46,547 nt of DNA from an uncultured Prevotellaceae bacterium (lineage in GTDB: Bacteria; Bacteroidota; Bacteroidia; Bacteroidales; Bacteroidaceae): the NCBI GenBank assembly GCA_937902455.1, contig CALELI010000115.1, positions 1 to 46,547 on the forward strand. Direction: 5' to 3'. Both the position numbers and the translations under genes were made by a program. Each line of letters begins with the position of its first letter. Position 1 is the stretch's first letter. Below the pieces are notes generated by a model that was not told the origin of the DNA, searched no databases, and was given only the letters and a program-made list of their open reading frames with translations. Shown one piece after another: positions 43,436 through 46,547 of the stretch.

Positions 43436-44038
43436 TTATTCTTCAAATCGCAAGGTGTCAATTTTGGAGAGGCGTGATTTCAGTTCGGGAATCATGCCTT
43501 TCCTGATTTGAAGCGTCATGGTACAATCTGTTTCGTAGCCTTGTGAGATGATTTTAGGATTGAGGTCCTTGATGACTTTCATAACTGAATTCATCATCGG
43601 GAATTCATAGACGACTGACAAGTTCTCATCGACGGTCTTTGTGACTATCTCGGCGTTTGATATCGCCTCTGCTGCGGCCGCCTTGTATGCCTGGATGAGT
43701 CCGCTTGTTCCGAGTTTTATTCCTCCGAAATATCTGACGACAATGATGAGGATGTTGGTAAGTTCGTTGGAGTTTATCTGGCCCAGGATTGGCTTTCCAG
43801 CTGTGCCGGAAGGCTCTCCATTATCATTAGCCCTGAAGGTCTGTCTGTCTGCCCCAATCATGTAGGCATAGCAGGCATGACGGGCATCATAGTATTTTTT
43901 CTGATATTGGGCAACGAGTTCCCTGACTTCGTCTACATTCTCGACTGGAAGCGCAAAAGCGAGAAACTTGGAACGTTTCTCGCTATATTGCCCTTCTGAC
44001 AGTGATTTTATTGTTCTGTATTCGTCAGGTTGACTCAT
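43436..44038 (-). CDS. yigZ: YigZ/IMPACT-family protein (UPF0029)
   Basis: 200 aa, full length for bacterial YigZ. The IMPACT domain signature is clear: SKFLAFALPV, then ARHACYAYMIG, then NDNGEPSGTAGKPIL, then VVRYFGGIKLGTSGL. The C-terminal third is the small ferredoxin-like UPF0029 C-terminal domain. The family has been linked to translation control and nucleic-acid binding, but the bacterial role is unclear. It follows the DUF1015 gene with a 3-bp gap and is probably the last gene of the serC-serA operon. Confidence 0.93.
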   Translation of the reverse strand: MSQPDEYRTIKSLSEGQYSEKRSKFLAFALPVENVDEVRELVAQYQKKYYDARHACYAYMIGADRQTFRANDNGEPSGTAGKPILGQINSNELTNILIIVVRYFGGIKLGTSGLIQAYKAAAAEAISNAEIVTKTVDENLSVVYEFPMMNSVMKVIKDLNPKIISQGYETDCTMTLQIRKGMIPELKSRLSKIDTLRFEE

Positions 44039-44041
44039 TGT

Positions 44042-45289
44042 TTAGTCAAGTTTGTGAATGATAAGTCCTGAACGGAGCTTAGGTTCGAACCATGTTGCCT
44101 TTGGTGGCATGATCTTGCCTGAATCAGCAATGTTCATGATCTGATCCATAGTGACAGGGTAGAGGGCAAGGGCCATCTTCATCTCTCCACTGTCGACTCT
44201 TCGCTTCAGTTCTCCAAGTCCACGAAGGCCGCCTACGAAATCGATGCGGTTGTCCTTGCGCAAATCCTTTATGTCGAGAAGCTCATCAAGAATAAGTCGT
44301 GAGGAAATGTCGACATCAAGAACACCAATCGGGTCACTGTTGTCGTATGTGCCTTCCTTTGCCTTCAGACTGTACCAATGTCCCTCAAGATAAAGCGAGA
44401 ACTCGTGAAGTTCCTTTGCGCGGTATTCATCCGTTCCCTTGTCAAGGACTGTGAAGTTGGTTTCAAGTGCCTTCAGGAACTGACTTGCCGTCATGCCATT
44501 AAGGTCCTTCACAACTCGGTTATAGTCAAGAATGGTAAGCTGAGATGCAGGGAAGCAAACTGCCATGAAGTAGTTGTATTCCTCGTCTCCCTTATGATTT
44601 GGATTCTGCTTAGCCTTTTCTGCTCCGACAAGTGCAGCTGCAGCAGAACGATGATGTCCGTCTGCAATATAGAGTGACGGCATTTTTGCAAATTCTGCTG
44701 TAATCGTCCTGATGTCATTTTCATCAGAAACAATCCAGAGCTCATGACGGAAACCATCAATCGGATCAATGAAGTCATATTCAGCATTGCTCTTTGTGTT
44801 TCTGCTGATAAGTGCATTGAGCACTTCATTATCAGGATATGCGAAAAATACCGGTTCTATGTTCGCGTTGTTGACACGGACATGCTTCATTCGGTCTTCC
44901 TCCTTGTCGGCGCGGGTAAGCTCATGCTTCTTGATGACTCCGTTGAGATAGTCGGCTACATAGGCACCGACAACGAGGCCGTACTGAGTCTTGCCGTTCA
45001 TTGTCTGTGCGTAGATGTAGTATTGTTCCTTTTCGTCCTGAAGGAGCCAGCCTTTATCCTGGAACATCTGGAAATGCTGTGCGGCACTCTCGTATACACG
45101 AGGGTCGTACTCACTTGTCCCAGGTTCAAAATTGATCTCCGGCTTGATGATGTGATAGAGTGACTTCTCGTTATTTCCGGCTTCGGCACGAGCCTCATCG
45201 GAATCAAGCACATCGTATGGACGGCTCTCCACCTGTTCCACGAGGTCTTTTGGTGGACGTATGCCTTTAAACGGTTTTATTATTGCCAT
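44042..45289 (-). CDS. DUF1015 domain protein
   Basis: 415 aa, full length. Family signatures are PFKGIRPPKDLVEQV at the start, SRPYDVLDSDEARA, and LYIADGHHRSAAA in the middle. The molecular activity is not established. In Bacteroidetes it usually lies beside serC and serA, as here (11 bp after serA), so a link to serine or pyridoxal-phosphate metabolism is inferred. Confidence 0.92.
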   Translation of the reverse strand: MAIIKPFKGIRPPKDLVEQVESRPYDVLDSDEARAEAGNNEKSLYHIIKPEINFEPGTSEYDPRVYESAAQHFQMFQDKGWLLQDEKEQYYIYAQTMNGKTQYGLVVGAYVADYLNGVIKKHELTRADKEEDRMKHVRVNNANIEPVFFAYPDNEVLNALISRNTKSNAEYDFIDPIDGFRHELWIVSDENDIRTITAEFAKMPSLYIADGHHRSAAAALVGAEKAKQNPNHKGDEEYNYFMAVCFPASQLTILDYNRVVKDLNGMTASQFLKALETNFTVLDKGTDEYRAKELHEFSLYLEGHWYSLKAKEGTYDNSDPIGVLDVDISSRLILDELLDIKDLRKDNRIDFVGGLRGLGELKRRVDSGEMKMALALYPVTMDQIMNIADSGKIMPPKATWFEPKLRSGLIIHKLD

Positions 45290-45300
45290 TGATCGCCCCT

Positions 45301-46218
45301 TTACTTGTTTACCTGGAACTTAGTAATTCCATCGCGGAGGAATCCGACAATCTGCTTTGCTGCAGCAATACCAGCATTGATGTTGGCCTCGGCAGTCTGT
45401 GCACCCATCTTCTTAGGTGTTGAGAAATAACGTCCTTCTAATTCCTTGAACTTCTCGTCAGCGTCAGGCATTATGTCTGTAACGTACTTGAGGTCAAGAC
45501 GCTCGTTCATCAGTTCGATGAGCTCGTCTTCGTTGATGACTTCCTTACGTGCTGTGTTGACAAGAATTGCGTTCTTTTTCATCTGTGAGACAAGAGCACG
45601 ATTTATGCTCTTCTTTGTCTCGTCGGTTGCAGGAATATGAAGACTGACGACGTCACACTCCCTGAACAGGTCCTCCTGAGATGCAACGGCATGAACACCG
45701 GCTGCCTCAATTACTTCTGCAGGACAATATGCATCATAGGCAAAACATTCCATGCCAAAGCCTGCTGCAATTCGTGCCACGTTGCGGCCTACATTTCCGA
45801 AAGCAAGAATACCAAGTTTCTTGCCAAGAAGTTCTGTTCCTGCCTTACCATTATAGAAATTACGTACGGCAAATACGAGAAGTCCGAACACGAGTTCTGC
45901 AACGGCATTAGAGTTCTGACCAGGTGTGTTCATGACTACCACATTGTGTGAAGTAGCAGCTGCGAGGTCAACATTGTCGTATCCTGCACCCGCACGTACA
46001 ACTATCTTAAGTTGCTTTGCAGCGTCGAGAACTTCTGCATCAATCTTGTCAGAACGGATGATGACTGCGTCAACGTCAGCTACTGCATCAAGGAGTTGCT
46101 GCTTTTCTGTGTACTTTTCAAGAACGGCAAGTTCATAACCTGCTGCATCTATCTCTTTCTTAATACCTTCTACTGCTACTGGAGCAAAAGGTTTTTCTGT
46201 TGCAATTAATACTTTCAT
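45301..46218 (-). CDS. serA: D-3-phosphoglycerate dehydrogenase
   Basis: 305 aa from the ATG before KVLIATEKPFAP; the frame extends upstream without homology. It makes 3-phosphohydroxypyruvate, the first step of serine synthesis. It has the NAD-binding motif FGNVGRN (140-146), the conserved NTARKEV with the substrate Arg (224), and no regulatory ACT domain, so it is a short-type enzyme. Where most members have TPHxGA with the catalytic His, this one reads STPKKMGAQTAEAN (266-279), with Lys at that place. This fits the lysine-type subgroup of short PGDHs described in Bacteroides and Entamoeba. It sits between serC and DUF1015. Confidence 0.94.
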   Translation of the reverse strand: MKVLIATEKPFAPVAVEGIKKEIDAAGYELAVLEKYTEKQQLLDAVADVDAVIIRSDKIDAEVLDAAKQLKIVVRAGAGYDNVDLAAATSHNVVVMNTPGQNSNAVAELVFGLLVFAVRNFYNGKAGTELLGKKLGILAFGNVGRNVARIAAGFGMECFAYDAYCPAEVIEAAGVHAVASQEDLFRECDVVSLHIPATDETKKSINRALVSQMKKNAILVNTARKEVINEDELIELMNERLDLKYVTDIMPDADEKFKELEGRYFSTPKKMGAQTAEANINAGIAAAKQIVGFLRDGITKFQVNK

Positions 46219-46246
46219 GTTGTGATTAATTACTGATGAATGTCGT

Positions 46247-46547
46247 TTAATGTTGTCTTTCAAATTCCTGCATGCAGCTGATGAGGGCCTGTACGCCTTC
46301 AACACTCATGGCATTGTAGCAAGATGCACGGAAACCACCCACACTGCGATGACCCTTGATTCCAACCATTCCCTGGGCTGTTGCATAGTCGAGGAAGTCC
46401 TTTTCAAGTTCCTTGTATTCGTCTGTCATGACGAAACAGATATTCATGATTGAACGGTCTTCTTCATTTACTGTTCCACGGAACAACTTGTTGCGGTCGA
46501 TTTCAGCATACAGCATCTCGGCACGCTCCTTGGCACGACGGTCCATC
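46247..46547 (-). CDS. serC: Phosphoserine aminotransferase, C-terminal fragment
   Basis: About 100 codons up to the stop; the gene runs off the right edge. The C-terminal sequence MVGIKGHRSVGGFRASCYNA is the typical end of SerC, with the arginine that binds the substrate carboxylate. The enzyme converts 3-phosphohydroxypyruvate to phosphoserine (and serves PLP synthesis) and so carries out the step after SerA. The gap to serA is 28 bp. Confidence 0.95.
   Translation of the reverse strand, partial: MDRRAKERAEMLYAEIDRNKLFRGTVNEEDRSIMNICFVMTDEYKELEKDFLDYATAQGMVGIKGHRSVGGFRASCYNAMSVEGVQALISCMQEFERQH

Overview
The window looks like chromosomal DNA of a gut or rumen Bacteroidales bacterium, most likely Prevotella or a close relative. 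I base this on: signal-peptide proteins ending in short type IX secretion (T9SS)-like tails of the form G-I-Y-I-x-N-G-K-K; a hybrid two-component system; a PorX regulator; a GT117/DUF2723 protein; promoters with the Bacteroidetes -7 box TAnnTTTG and -33 TTTG; and little Shine-Dalgarno signal. No rRNA, tRNA, CRISPR array, phage or complete insertion sequence was seen.

Layout. 1-6605 (minus): the start of an MG2-like envelope protein, a 1044-aa secreted multidomain protein with a zinc-peptidase-like motif, and a 966-aa outer-membrane barrel protein. 6606-7827: repeat-rich DNA and a DUF4160/DUF2442 pair. 8059-19821: a probable xylan locus, made of a 1655-aa secreted protein with three CBM4_9-like modules (minus), a hybrid two-component sensor-regulator (plus) and a xylanase/feruloyl-esterase fusion (plus). 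19874-25631 (minus): porX, tsaE, dnaE. 25845-26421 (minus): a MazF/PemK-like toxin-antitoxin pair behind a promoter copied from porX. 27040-30403: dGTPase, then a convergent ABC exporter/GntR operon. 30689-38989: GT117 protein, NodB-type deacetylase, QueG, a secreted HAD phosphatase, dihydrolipoyl dehydrogenase and a TonB-C domain protein. 39164-41113 (minus): a membrane-anchored HNH nuclease with a Sel1-repeat protein. 41114-42783: 1.7 kb without genes, packed with repeats. 42784-46547: a lipoprotein, then the minus-strand run serC (partial), serA, DUF1015, yigZ.

Functional links. The xylan genes share a TGTTACA/TGTAACA motif. It lies the same distance (34 bp) from the -7 box of both the CBM protein and the xylanase, suggesting joint control by the sensor encoded between them. 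PorX controls T9SS genes, and two secreted proteins here carry T9SS-like tails.

The most unusual material is not protein-coding. Three intergenic loci hold arrays of short repeats at an exact 22-bp period. Two of them run into a second array of 24-bp period built on the palindrome GTTAWTAAC and end in a related tail, which makes them copies of one composite element of about 0.3 kb. The third locus also holds two MITE-like elements with long terminal inverted repeats. I do not recognise this repeat family.
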